A DNA stretch of 64,000 nt from Oscarella lobularis (Eukaryota; Porifera; Homoscleromorpha; Homosclerophorida; Oscarellidae): NCBI RefSeq assembly GCF_947507565.1, contig NC_089184.1:1240001-1304000 (forward strand), read 5' to 3'. The translations under genes were made by a program, and so were the position numbers. This document shows positions 47,863 to 59,864 of this stretch, piece after piece; positions within the stretch are counted from its first letter, which is position 1; each line of letters opens with the position of its first letter. The notes under the pieces are model-generated. The model saw only the letters and a list, made by a program, of their open reading frames with translations, did not search any database and was not told the origin of the DNA.

Positions 47863-48222
47863 TAAAAGATCGTGAACTTACGTAGACAAGGTGCTTCAGC
47901 TTTCTTTTCAACATTCTATATTCTTTACGAGAGCTACGCTGCCATGAAGCATCCATGATCGTATGTAAGGTGAAGAAAACGACAGGCGCTCCGTCGTGAG
48001 TCGACGATACGTCGGCGATCGTTCTAAAAGATCGCTCGTACACCCCGAAACGCCATGACGACGAAAAACTTAGCAATAACCGTTCAGAACGTGACGGAAC
48101 ACGACAAGAAGTCGATCAAGAACCTCAAACTCGCTCGCTAAGCGATGCACAGGAGACGAACGACGAGCAGGGCTTTTCGAGTGTAACGCGCGCTAAAACA
48201 TCGCGAAAAAATCTCACATTCT
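47863..48222 (-). pseudogene. INO80E-like exon 1 block, copy 8
   Basis: ATG at 47956, coding to 47882, donor intact. Confidence 0.5.
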
Positions 48223-49034
48223 CTGAATAAACACAGAAATTATTCTGACTTAATGCAGGATTTATTCTGAATTAATTCAGAATTTATTCTGAATTAATTC
48301 AGAATTTATACTGAATTAATGTAGAATTAATTCTGAATAAAAGCAGAATTAATTCTGAATTATTGAAGAATAAAATCGGAATTTATTCTGAATTAATGAA
48401 AAAATTATTCTGACTTAATGCAGAAGCTATTCTTAAATAATGTAGAATTAATTCCGAATAAATGCAGAATTAATTCTGAATTAATGCATAATAAATGCGG
48501 AATTTATTCTGAATTAATGCAGAATTTATTCCTAATTAATTCGAAAATTATTCTTAATTAATGCAGAATTAATTCTGAATAAATGCAGAATTGATTCTGA
48601 ATAAATGCAGAATTTATTCTGAAATAATTCAGAAATTATTCTTAATTAAAAGAGAATTTATTCTGCGTTTATTCTGAATTATTGCAGAATTTATTCTGAA
48701 TTAATACCAAATTAATTCTGAATTAATGCAGAATTTATTCTGAATTAATGCAAAAATTAATTCTGAATTAATGCAGAATTTATTCTGAATTAATGCAGAA
48801 TTAATTCTGAATTAACGCAGAATTTATAATGGATTAATGCAGAATTTATTCTGAATTAATGCAGAAATTATTCTAGATTATTGCAGAATTTATTCTGAAT
48901 TAATGCAGAACTTATTCTTAATTAATGCAGAATTACTTCTGAATGAATGCAGAATTAATTCTTAATTAATGCAGAATAAATGCAGAATTTATTCTGCATT
49001 AATGCAGAATTTATTCTGAATTAATTTAGAATTT
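48223..49034. repeat. AT-rich repeat, spacer 16
   Basis: AT-rich family, same sub-type as spacers 11 and 13. No gene is seen. Confidence 0.85.
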
Positions 49035-51882
49035 CCAGGACAAATTGTCCCAGGAAAAATTGTCCCAGGACAAATTGTCCCAGGACAAATTGTCCCAGGA
49101 CAAATTGTCCCAGGACAAATTGTCCCAAGGAAAAATTGTCCACAGGACAAATTGTACCAGGAAAAATTGTCCCAGGACAAATTGTCCCAGGACAAATTGT
49201 CCAAGGACAAATTGTCCTCAGGACAAATTGTCCCCAGGAAAAATTGTCCTCAGGACAAATTGTCCCAAGACAAATTGTCCCCAGGACAATTTGTCCCCAG
49301 GACAAATTCTCCCCGGAAAAAGTGTCCCAGGATAAATTGTCCATACGACAAATTGTCCCAGGACAAATTGTCCCAGGACAAATTGTCCCAGGACAAATTG
49401 TCCCAGGAAAAATTGCCCAGGACAAATTGTCCCCGGACAAATTGTCCCAGGACAAATTGTCCCAGGACAAATTGTCCCAGGACAATTGTCCCAGGACAAA
49501 TTGTCCCCAGGACAAATTGTCCAAGGACATTGTCCAAAGGACAAATTGTCCCAGGACAAATTGTCCCAGGACAAATTGTCCCGGGACAAATTGTCCCAGG
49601 ACAAATTTTCCCAGGACAAATTGTCCCAGTACAAATTGTCCCAGGACAAATTGCCCCAAGACAAATTGTCCCAGGACAAATTGTCCCCAGGACAAATTGT
49701 CCCCAGGACAAATTATCCCCAGGACAAATTGTCCCCAGGAAAAATTGTCCCGAGGACAAATTGTCCCAGGACAAATTGTCCCAGGACAAACTGTCCCAGG
49801 ACAAATTGCCCCGGGACAAATTGTGCCAGGACAATTTGTCCTGGGGACAAATTGTCCCAAGGACAAATTGACCCCAGGACAAATTGTCCCCAGAACAAAT
49901 TGTCCCAGGACAAATTGTCCCAGGACAAATTGTCCCAAGGACAAATTGTAAAAGGACATATTGTCTCTGGACAAAATCTACCAGGACAAATTGTCCCCGA
50001 GACAAATTGTCTTAAGGACAAATTGTCTCAGGACAAATTGTCCCAGGACAAATTGTCCTAGGACAAATTGTCCCCAGGACAAATTGTCCCCAGGACAAAT
50101 TGTCCCAGGACAAATTGTGCCAGGACAAATTGTGCCCAGGACAAATTGTCCCAGGACAAATTGTCCCAGGTGAAATTGTCCCCAGGACAAATTGTCCCCA
50201 GGACAAATTGTCCCAGGACAAATTGTCCCAGGACAAATTGTCCCAGGACAAATTCTCCCAGGACAAATTGTCTTAGGACAAATTCTCCCAGGACAAATTG
50301 TCCTAGGAGAAATTGTCCCAGGACAAATTGTCCCCAGGACAAATTGTCCCCAGAACAAATTGTCCCAGGACAAATTGTCCCAGGTGAAATTGTCCCCAGG
50401 ACAAATTGTCCCCAGTACAAATTGTCCCAGGACAAATTGTCCCAGGACAAATTGTCCCAGGACAAATTGTGGCAGGACAATTTGTCCTCGGGACAAATTG
50501 TCCTTAGGACAAATTGGCCCCAGGACAAATTGTCCGAGGACAAATTGTCCCCAGGACAAATTGTCCCAGGACAAATTGTCCCAGGACAAATTGTCCCAAA
50601 GACAAATTGTCCCCAGGACAAATTGTCCCAGGACAAATTCTCCCAGGACAAATTGTCTTAGGACAAATTGTCCCAGGACAAATTGTCCCCAGGACAAATT
50701 GTCCCAGGACAAATTGTCCCAGGACAAATTGTCCCAGGACAAATTGTCCCCAGGACAAATTGTCCCCAGGACAAAATGTCCCAGGAAAAATTGTCCCAGG
50801 ACAAATTGTCCTAGGACAAATTGTCCCAGGACAAATTGTCCCAGGACAAATTGTCGTAAGACAAATTGTCCCAGGACAATTTGTCCCGAGGACAAATTGT
50901 CCTGGGGACAAATTGTCCCCAGGAGAAATTGTCCCAAGACAAATTGTCCCAGAACAAATTGTCCCCAGGACAAATTGTCCCCAGGACAAATTGTCCCAGG
51001 ACAAATTGTCCCAAGACAAATTGTCCTAGGACAAAATGTCCCCAGGACAAATTGTCCCGAGGACAAATTGTCTTAGGACAAATTGTCCCAAAACAAATTG
51101 TCCCAGGACAAATTGTCCCCAGGACAAATTGTCCAATGACAAATTGTCCCAGGACAAATTGTCCCAGGACAAATTGTCCCAGCACAAATTGTCCCAGGAC
51201 AAATTGTCCCAGGACAAATTGTCCCAGGACAAATTGTCCCAGGACAAATTGTCCCAGGACAATTGTCCCAGGACAAATTGTCCCAGGACAAATAGTCCCA
51301 GGACAAATTGTCCAAGGACAAATTGTCACAGGACAAATTGGCCCAGGACAAATTGTCCCAGGACAAATTGTCCCAGGACAAATTGTCCCGGGACAAATTG
51401 TCCCCAGAACAAATTGTCCCGGGAAAAATTGTCCCAGGACAAATTGTCCCCAGGACAAATTGTCCCCAGGACAAATTGTCCCAGGAAAAATTGTCCCCAG
51501 GACAAATTGTCCCCAGGACAAATTGTCCCCAGGACAAATTGTCCCATGACAAATTGTCCCAGGACAAATTGTCCCAGGACAAATTGTGCCAGGACAATTT
51601 GTCCTGGGGACAAATTGTCCCCAGGACAAATTGGCCCCAGGACAAATTGTCCCAGGACAAATTGTCCCCAGGACAAATTGTCCCAGGAAAAATTGTCCCA
51701 GGACAAATTGTCCCAGGACAAATTGTCCCCAAGACAAATTGTTCCCAGGACAAATTGTCCCAGGACAAATTCTCCCAGGACAAATTGTCTTAGGACAAAT
51801 TGTCCCAGGACAAATTGTCCCCAGGACAAATTGTCCCAGGACAATTTGTCCTGGGGACAAATTGTCCCCAGGACAAATTCTG
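49035..51882. repeat. GGACAAATTGTCC dyad array 8
   Basis: About 184 dyad units. Its first 800 bp match the start of array 6, including the same truncated units near 49410-49530, so the two arrays descend from one. Confidence 0.95.
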
Positions 51883-52577
51883 AATAAATCCAGAATTAAT
51901 TCAGAATTAATTCCGAATTAATGCAGAATTTATTCTGAATTAATGCAGAATTTATTCGGAACTAATGCCGAATTTATTCTGAATAAATGCGGAATTTATT
52001 CTGAATTAATGCAGAATTTATTCTGAATTAATGCAGAACTTATTCTGAATTAATGCAGAATTTATTCTGAATAAATGTAGCATTTATTCTGAATTAATTC
52101 AGAATTAATTCTGAATTAATGCAGAATTTATTCTGAATTAATGCAGAATTTATTCGGAACTAATGCCGAATTTATTCTGAATAAATGCGGAATTTATTCT
52201 GAATTAATGCAGAATTTATTCTGAATTAATGCAGAACTTATTCTGAATTAATGCAGAATTTATTCTGAATAAATGTAGCATTTATTCTGAATTAATTCAG
52301 AATTAATTCTGAATTAATGCAGAATTTATTCTGAATTAATGCAGAATTTATTCTGAATAAATGCTGAATTTATTCTGAATTAATGCAGAATAAATGCGAA
52401 ATTTATTCTGAATTAATGCAGAATTAATTCAGAATTTATTCTGAATAAATGCAGAATTAATTCTGAATTAATGCAGAAAAAATGCGGATTTTATTCTGAA
52501 TTAATGCAGAATTTATTCTGAATTAATGCAGAATTAATTCTGAATAAATACAGAATTAATTCTGAATTAATGCGGAA
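51883..52577. repeat. AT-rich repeat, spacer 17
   Basis: AT-rich family, near-copy of spacers 3, 12 and 14. No gene is seen. Confidence 0.85.
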
Positions 52578-52937
52578 TAAAAGATCGTGAACTTACGTAG
52601 ACAAGGTGCTTCAGCTTTCTTTTCAACATTCTATATTCTTTACGAGAGCTACGCTGCCATGAAGCATCCATGATCGTATGTAAGGTGAAGAAAACGACAG
52701 GCGCTCCGTCGTGAGTCGACGATACGTCGGCGATCGTTCTAAAAGATCGCTCGTACACCCCGAAACGCCATGACGACGAAAAACTTAGCAATAACCGTTC
52801 AGAACGTGACGAAACACGACAAGAAGTCGATCAAGAACCTCAAACTCGCTCGCTAAGCGATGCACAGGAGACGAACGACGAGCAGGGCTTTTCGAGTGTA
52901 ACGCGCGCTAAAACATCGCGAAAAAATCTCACATTCT
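52578..52937 (-). pseudogene. INO80E-like exon 1 block, copy 9
   Basis: ATG at 52671, coding to 52597, donor intact. Private change GTGACGAAAC near 52807. Confidence 0.5.
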
Positions 52938-53877
52938 CTGAATAAACACAGAATTTATTCTGACTTAATGCAGGATTTATTCTGAATTAATTCAGAATTT
53001 ATTCTGAATTAATTCAGAATTTATACTGAATTAATGTAGAATTTATTCTGAATTAATGCAGAATTTATTCTGAATTAATGCAGAATTTATTCAGATTTAA
53101 TGCAGAATAAAATCTGCATTAATTCAGAATAAATAATGCAATAATTCAGAATAAATTCAGCATTAATTCCGAATAAATTCTGCATTAATTCAGAATTAAT
53201 TCTGAATTAATGCAGAATTTATATTGAATTTTTACGGAATTTATTCTGAATAAATGCAGAAGTAATTCTAAATTAATGCAGAATAAATGCGGAATTTATT
53301 CTGAATTAATGTAAAATTTATTCTGAATTAATGCAGAATTTATTCTCAATTAATGCAGAATTAATTCTGAATAAAAACAGAATTAATTCTGAATTAATGC
53401 AGAATAAATGCGGAATTTTTTCTCAATTAATGCAGAATTTATTCTGAATTAATTCAGAATTTATTTTAAATAAATGCAGAATTTATTCTGAATTAATTCA
53501 GAATTTAATCTGAATTTATTCTGAATTAATGCAGAATTTATTCTGATTTAATGCAGAATTTATTCTGAATTAATGCAGAATTTATTCTGAATTAATGCAG
53601 AATATATTCTGAATTAATGCAGAATTAATTCTGAATTAATGCAGAATTTATTCTGGATTAATGCAGAATTTATTCTGAATTAATGCAGAAATTATTCTAG
53701 ATTAATGCAGAATTTATTCTGAATTAATGCAGAATTTATTCTGAATTAAAGTAGAATTAATTCTGAATAAATGCAGAATTAATTCTGAATAAATGCAGAA
53801 TTAATTCTAAATTAATGCAGAATAAATGAGGAATTTATTCTGCATTATTGCACAATTTATTCTGAATTAATTTTGAA
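52938..53877. repeat. AT-rich repeat, spacer 18
   Basis: AT-rich family, same sub-type as spacer 2. No gene is seen. Confidence 0.85.
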
Positions 53878-54940
53878 TTTCCAGGACAAGTTGTCATAGG
53901 ACAAATAGTCAAAGGAAAAATTGTCCCAAGGACAAATTGTCCCAGGACAAATTGCCCCAGGGCAAATTGTCCCCAGGACAAATTGTCCCCAGGAGAAATT
54001 GTCCCAGGACAAATTGTCCCAGGACAAATAGTCCCCAGGACAAATTGTCCCCAGGACAAATTGTCCCAGAACAAATTGTCCCCAGGACAAATTGTCCCAG
54101 GACAAATATTCCCAGGACAAATTGTCCCAGAACAAATTGTCCCCAGGACAAATTGTCCCAGGACAAATTGTCCCAGGACAAATGGTCTCAGGACAAATTG
54201 TGCCAGTGTCCTGGGGACAAATTGTCCCCAGGACAAATTGTCCCCAGGACAAATTGTCCCCAGGACAAATTGTCCCCAGGACAAATTGTCCCAGGACAAA
54301 TTGTCCCAGGACAAATTGTCCCAGGACAAATTGTCCCAGGACAAATTGTCCCCAGGACAAATTGTCCCAGGACAAATTGTCCCCATGACAAATTGTCCCA
54401 GGACAACTTGTCCCAGGACAAATTGTCCCCAGGACAAATTGTCCCCAGGGCAAATTGTCCCCAGGACAAATTGTCCCAGGACAAATTGTCCCAGGACAAA
54501 TTGTCTAAGGACAAATTGTCCCAGGACAAATTGACACCAGGACAAATTGTCCCCAGGACAAATTGTCCCCAGGACAAATTGTCCCAGGACAAATTGTCCC
54601 CAGGACAAATTGTGCCAGGACAAATTGTCTCAGGACAAATTGTCCCAGGACAAATTGTGCCAGGACAAATTGTCCCAGGACAAATTGTCCCAGGACAATT
54701 TTTCCCCAGGACAAATTGTCCCCAGGACAATTTGTCCCAAGGACAAATTGTCCCCAGGACAAATTGTCCCCAGGACAAATTGTCCCAGGACAAATTGTCC
54801 AAGGACAAATTGTCCCCAGGAAAAATTGTCCCCAGGACAAAATGTCCCAGGACAAATTGTCCCCAGGACAAATTGTCCTCAGGACAAATTGTCCCCAGGA
54901 CAAATTGTCCCCAGGACAAATTGTCCCAGGACATATTCTG
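53878..54940. repeat. GGACAAATTGTCC dyad array 9
   Basis: About 68 dyad units. The left part matches the start of array 1 (GTCATAGGACAAATAGTC and the GTGCCAGTGTCCTGGGG marker). Confidence 0.95.
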
Positions 54941-55048
54941 AATAAATGCAGAATTAATTCTGAATTAATGCAGAATAAATACGGAATTTATTCTGAATTA
55001 ATGCAGAATTAATTCTGAATAAATGCAGAATTTATTCTGAATTAATGC
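54941..55048. repeat. AT-rich repeat, spacer 19
   Basis: Last AT-rich spacer. It joins the 45-bp satellite within a unit (GCAGATATATTCACTCAGGC). Confidence 0.85.
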
Positions 55049-58000
55049 AGATATATTCACTCAGGCGGTGTTCGTACTCCGCGTGCAGGCGGTATATATA
55101 TTTCGTGAGGCGGTGTTCGTACTCCGCCTCCAGGCGGTATATATATTCCGTCAGGCACTGTTTGTACTCCGCCGGTAGGCGGTATATATATTGCGTCAGG
55201 CGGCGTTCGTACTCCGCCTGTAGGCAGTATATATATTCCGTGAGGCATTGTTCGTACTTCTCCGGCAGGCGGTATATATATTTCGTCCGGCGGTGTTCGT
55301 ACTCTTCCGGCAGGCGGTATATTTATTACGTCAGGCGGCGTTCGTACTCCGCCTGTAAGCGGTATATATTTTCCGTCAGGCGTTGTTCGTACTCCTCCGG
55401 TAGGCGGTATAGATATTCCGTCAGCCGTTGTTTGTACTCCTCCGGCAGGCGGTGTATATGTTCCGTCAGTCGGCGTTCGTACTCCTCCGACAGGCGGTAT
55501 ACATATTCCGTCAGGCGGCGTTCGTACTCCGCCGGTAGGCGGTATATATATTTCGTCAGGCGGTGTTCGTACTCCTCCGGCAGGCGAAATATAATTCGTC
55601 AGGCATTGTTCGTACTCCTCCGGCAGGCGGTATATATATTTCGTCAGGCGTTGTTCGTACTCCTCCGGCAGGCGGTATATATATTCCGTCAGGCGTCGTT
55701 CGTACTCCTCCGGCAGGCGAAATATATATTCCGTCAGGCTGTGTTCGTACTCTTCCGGCAGGCGGTATATATATTCCGTCAGACTGTGTTCGTACTCCGC
55801 CTGCAAGCGGTATATATATTCAGTCAGGCGGTGTTCGTACTCTTCCGGCGGGCGGTATATATATTTCGTCAGGCGTTGTTCGTACTCCTCCGGCAGGCGG
55901 TATATATATTGCGTCAGGCGGCGTTCGTACTCCGCCTGTAGGCAGTATATATATTCCGTGAGGCATTGTTCGTACTTCTCCGGCAGGCGGTATATATATT
56001 TCGTCAGCGGATGTTCGTACTCCGCCTGCAGGCGGTGTATATATTTCGTCAGGCGGTGTTCGTACTCCTCCGGCCGGCGGTCTATATATTCCGTCATGCG
56101 GTTTTCGTACTCTTCCGGCAGGCGGTATAGATATTCCGTCAGGCGGTGTTCGTAGTCCTCCGGCAGGCGGTATATATATTCCGTCAGGCGGCGTTCGTAC
56201 TCCGCCTTCACGCGATATATATATTCAGTCAGGCGGTGTTCGTACCCCGCCTCCAGGCGGTATATATATTCCGTCAGGCGGCGTTCGTACTCCGCCGGTA
56301 GGCGGTATATACATTCCGTCAGGCGGCGTTCGTACTCCGCCGGTAGGCGGTATATATATTACGTCACGCGTTGTTCGTACTCCGCCGGTAGGCGGTATAT
56401 ATATTCCGTCAGGTATTGTTCGTACTCCTCCGGCAGGCAGTATATATATTTCGTCAGGCGTTGTTCGTACTCCGCCGGTAGGCGGTATATATATTCCGTC
56501 AGGCGTCGTTCGTACTCCTCCGGCAGGCGGTGTATATATTCCGTCAGGCGGCGTTCGTACTCCGCCGGTAGGCGGTATATATATTTCGTCAGGCGGTGTT
56601 CGTACTCTTCCGGCAGGCGGTATATATATTCCGTCAGGCGGCGTTCGTACTCCGGCAGTAGGCGGTATATATATTACGTCACGCGTTGTTCGTACTCCGC
56701 CGGTAGGCGGTATATATATTCCGTCAGGCACTGTTTGTACTCCGCCGGTAGACGGTATATATATTGCGTCAGGCGGCGTTCGTACTCCGCCGGTAGGCGG
56801 TATATATATTCCGTGAGGCATTGTTCGTACTCCTCCGGCAGGCAGTATATATATTTCGTCAGGCGTTGTTCGTACTCCTCCGGCAGGCGGTATATATATT
56901 TCATCAGGCGTTGTTTGTACTCCTCCGGCAGCCGGTATATATATATTTCGTCCGGCGGTGTTCGGACTCTTCCGGCAGGCAGTATATATATTTCGTCAGG
57001 CGGTGTTCGTACTCCTCTAGCAGGCGGTATATATATTTCATAAGGCGTTGTTCGTACTCCTCCGGCAGTATATATATTCCGTCAGGCTGTGTTCGTACTC
57101 TTCCGGCAGGCGGTATATATATTCCGTCAGGCGGCGTTCATACTCCGCCGGTAGGCGGTGTATATATTTCGCCAGGCGGTGTTCGTACTCCTCCGGCAGG
57201 CGGTATATATATTCAGTCAGGCGGTGTTCGTACTCCGCGTGCAGGCGGTATATATATTTCGTCAGGCGGTGTTCGTACTCCGCCTCCAGGCGGTATATAC
57301 AGTATATTCCGTCATGCACTGTTTGTACTCCGCCGGTAGTCGGTATATATATTGCGTCAGGCGGCGTTCGTACTCCGCCGGCAGGCGGTATATATATTCC
57401 GTCAGGCATCGTTCGTACTCCGCCGGCAAGCGGTATATATATTCCGTCAGGCGTTGTTCATACTCCTGCGGCAGGCGGTATATTTTTCTCGTCAGGCTGT
57501 GTTCGTACTCCTCCGACAGGCGGTATATATATTCCGTCAGGCGGCGTTCGTACTCCGCCGGTAGGCGGTATATATTCCGTCAGGCGTTGTTCGTACTCCG
57601 CCTGCAGGCGGTATATATATTCCGTCAGGCGTTCGTACTCCGCCGGTAAACGGCATAGATATTCCGTCAGGCGTCGTTCGTACTCCTCCGGCAGGCGGTA
57701 TATATATTCCGTCAGGCGTCGTTCGTACTCCTACGGCAGGCGAAATATATATTCCGTCAGGCTGTTTTCGTACTCTTCCGGCAGGCGGTATATATATTCC
57801 GTCAGGCTGTGTTCGTACTCCGCCTGCAGGCGGTATATATAGTCCGTCAGGCGGTGTTCGTACTCCGCGTGCAGGCGGTATATATATTTCGTCAGGCGGT
57901 GTTCGTACTCCGCCTCCACGCGGTATATATATTCCGTAGGGCACTGTTTGTACTCCGCCGGTAGGCGGTATATATATTCCGTCAGGCGGCGTTCGTACTC

Positions 58001-58636
58001 CGCCGGAAGGCGGTATATATATTCCGTCAGGCGTCGTTCGTACTCCTCCGGCAGGCGGTATATATATTCCGTCAGGCGGCGTTCGTACTCCGCCTTCACG
58101 CGATATATATATTCAGTCAGGCGGTGTTCGTACTTTTCCAGCAGGCGTTATAGATATTCCGTCAGGCGGTGTTCGTACTCTGCCGGCAGGCGGTATATAT
58201 ATTCCGTCAGGCGGTGTTCGTACTCTGCCTGCAGGCGGTATATATATTTCGTCAAGTGTTCGTACTCCGCCTGCAGGCGGTATATATATTCCGTCAGGCG
58301 TTCGTACTCCGCCTGTAAGCGGTATATATATTCCGTCAATCGTTGTTCGTACTCCGCCTCCATGCGGTATATATTTTCCGTCAAGCGTTGTTCGTACTCC
58401 TCCGGGAGGCGGAATAGATATTCCGTCTGGCGTTCGTACTCCGCCGGTAAGCGGTATACATATTCCGTCAGGCGTTGTTCGTACTCCTCCGGCAGGCGGT
58501 ATATATATTTCGTCAGGCGGTGTTTGTACTCTTCTAGGCTCGAGGGTCCAGCCTGTGTCGTGCTAGCGCGCGTTCCGCGCTGCCCAACAACAGGCTGGAC
58601 CCTCGAGCCTAGTACTCTTCCGGCAGGCAGTATATA
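55049..58636. repeat. 45-bp minisatellite, block 2
   Basis: About 78 units of the same 45-bp satellite and in the same orientation as block 1. Long runs of units share the order of variants with block 1 (for example the GCGTGCAGGCGG unit followed by a CGCCTCCA unit and a CACTGTTTG unit at 17965-18060 and at 57235-57340). It is interrupted at 58535-58611 by a small inverted-repeat element. Confidence 0.9.
58535..58611. mobile_element. 77-bp inverted-repeat element with 9-bp target duplication
   Basis: Perfect 22-bp terminal inverted repeats (58535-58556 and 58590-58611, beginning TAGGCTCGAG) flank a 33-bp GC-rich loop. The nonamer GTACTCTTC is present on both sides (58526-58534 and 58612-58620) and occurs once in an undisturbed satellite unit, so it is a target-site duplication. 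Nine-base duplications are known for Mutator-like transposons, and the tiny size fits a non-autonomous (MITE-like) element. No coding capacity. Confidence 0.75.
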
Positions 58637-59864
58637 TAAGGAAAAGGCTGAATACATGTTTCGTTATATGATTTCATATATCATATGAGACTACTAAAAT
58701 CGCAATTTTATTTAATAGCCTCTCCCCGTCGCGTCGTTTGACCGCTAAAACATGAAAAAACGCGCCTCTTTCACGTAGCAAATTTTTAAAAAATTTTAAA
58801 AAAGTTACGACACTTGATACAAACCACACGGAAGACGGTGCTATGGAGGTTTATCCGGTACCAGAGGTATCTCACAGGCGCAGCGGAGCTAATGACTAGG
58901 AAGGCCGGAGCCCTTGTCAAGTGAGGCGAATGACCGGCCACCGGGCCGTGATGGTCAAACCCTTGGGGAGAGTTTCCAACTCCCTTCTATCCTAGCCACG
59001 AGCTCTTGCTCCTGCTACTGATAAGTATATGGAAACGCTGGGTATATATATAACAACCCTGCCGGGGTCACTTCGACTGCAGCTATTCACCAACCAAAAA
59101 CACTCTCAATCGGCCGCAAATACATTTCTGACAACAACCACAAACGAATTTTGTCGCAAATCAATCTAGAAACGCGAAAAAACGGAGAATATAACGCGTG
59201 CTACGTACGAAAGGCACGCCCTGTCACGCTACATATGACGTCAGTTGAATGCAACAAAATGCTTCATAGGAACAAGTAGAGGCAAAGAATTCGCCGCGAA
59301 GTGCATTGTGGGTCTATTCTAAAGACAATCAGTCGCCATTTAGAGGCGAAAAGCAAACGGATGCGAAGTTACGACGATATGCTTGATCAGCAAAATCTAG
59401 GTGATATGTGCCGCCTCTATAAACAGACATAGCCAAACGCGCGCTACGCGGATCAGACCAGAGATCAGACGCTACATGTACCGGCGCGCCGCGCGCAGGC
59501 ACTCGTTGACTGAGTACTGGCGCGCCGCATTCGTTGACTGAGTACCGGCGCGCCGCGCGCAGGCACTCGTTGACTGAGTACTGGCGCGCCGAGCGCAGGC
59601 ACTCATTGACTGAATACGCGCGCTGCGCGCTGTCTCTCGTCAAATTACCTAACTACAGACAAATAAATTAGGTCAAAATTTCTCCAAAGACAAATTTCGT
59701 TATAAGGAAAAGGCTGAAATTATGTTTTCAACCTTCCGAGTATACATTTATATACTCCGGGCGAAGGACGGCTCCCTGAGTATATAAATATATTTCCTCC
59801 TTGTAGAAATTAATAAGGAAAAGGCTGAAATCATGCTTTCAACCGTCCTCCTTGTAGAAATTAA
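58637..59864. other. Gene-free region with nested repeat remnants
   Basis: ATAAGGAAAAGGCTGAA occurs at 58636, 59702 and 59813, so the first two copies bracket about 1.07 kb. CCTCCTTGTAGAAATTAAT occurs twice (near 59797 and 59849). Near 59040 a TATATATA run is followed by GC-rich sequence and could be a promoter of an old element. No coding frame with recognisable homology is present. Confidence 0.4.
59478..59618. repeat. GC-rich tandem repeat, about 37 bp, four units
   Basis: Units contain GGCGCGCCG, an optional CGCGCAGG, then CACTCGTTGACTGAGTAC. One unit lacks the middle part, and the fourth carries several substitutions. The minus strand reads open through it (SVNECLRAAR repeats), but nothing supports coding. 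Confidence 0.75.

Noticed and set aside
21813-54940. CRISPR-like array
   Set aside because: There are no unique spacers between the repeats, the units abut directly, and the surrounding genes are eukaryotic and spliced.
59329-59643. Minus-strand frame with SVNECLRAAR repeats
   Set aside because: It is a reading of the GC-rich 37-bp tandem repeat; no homology and no splice or start context.
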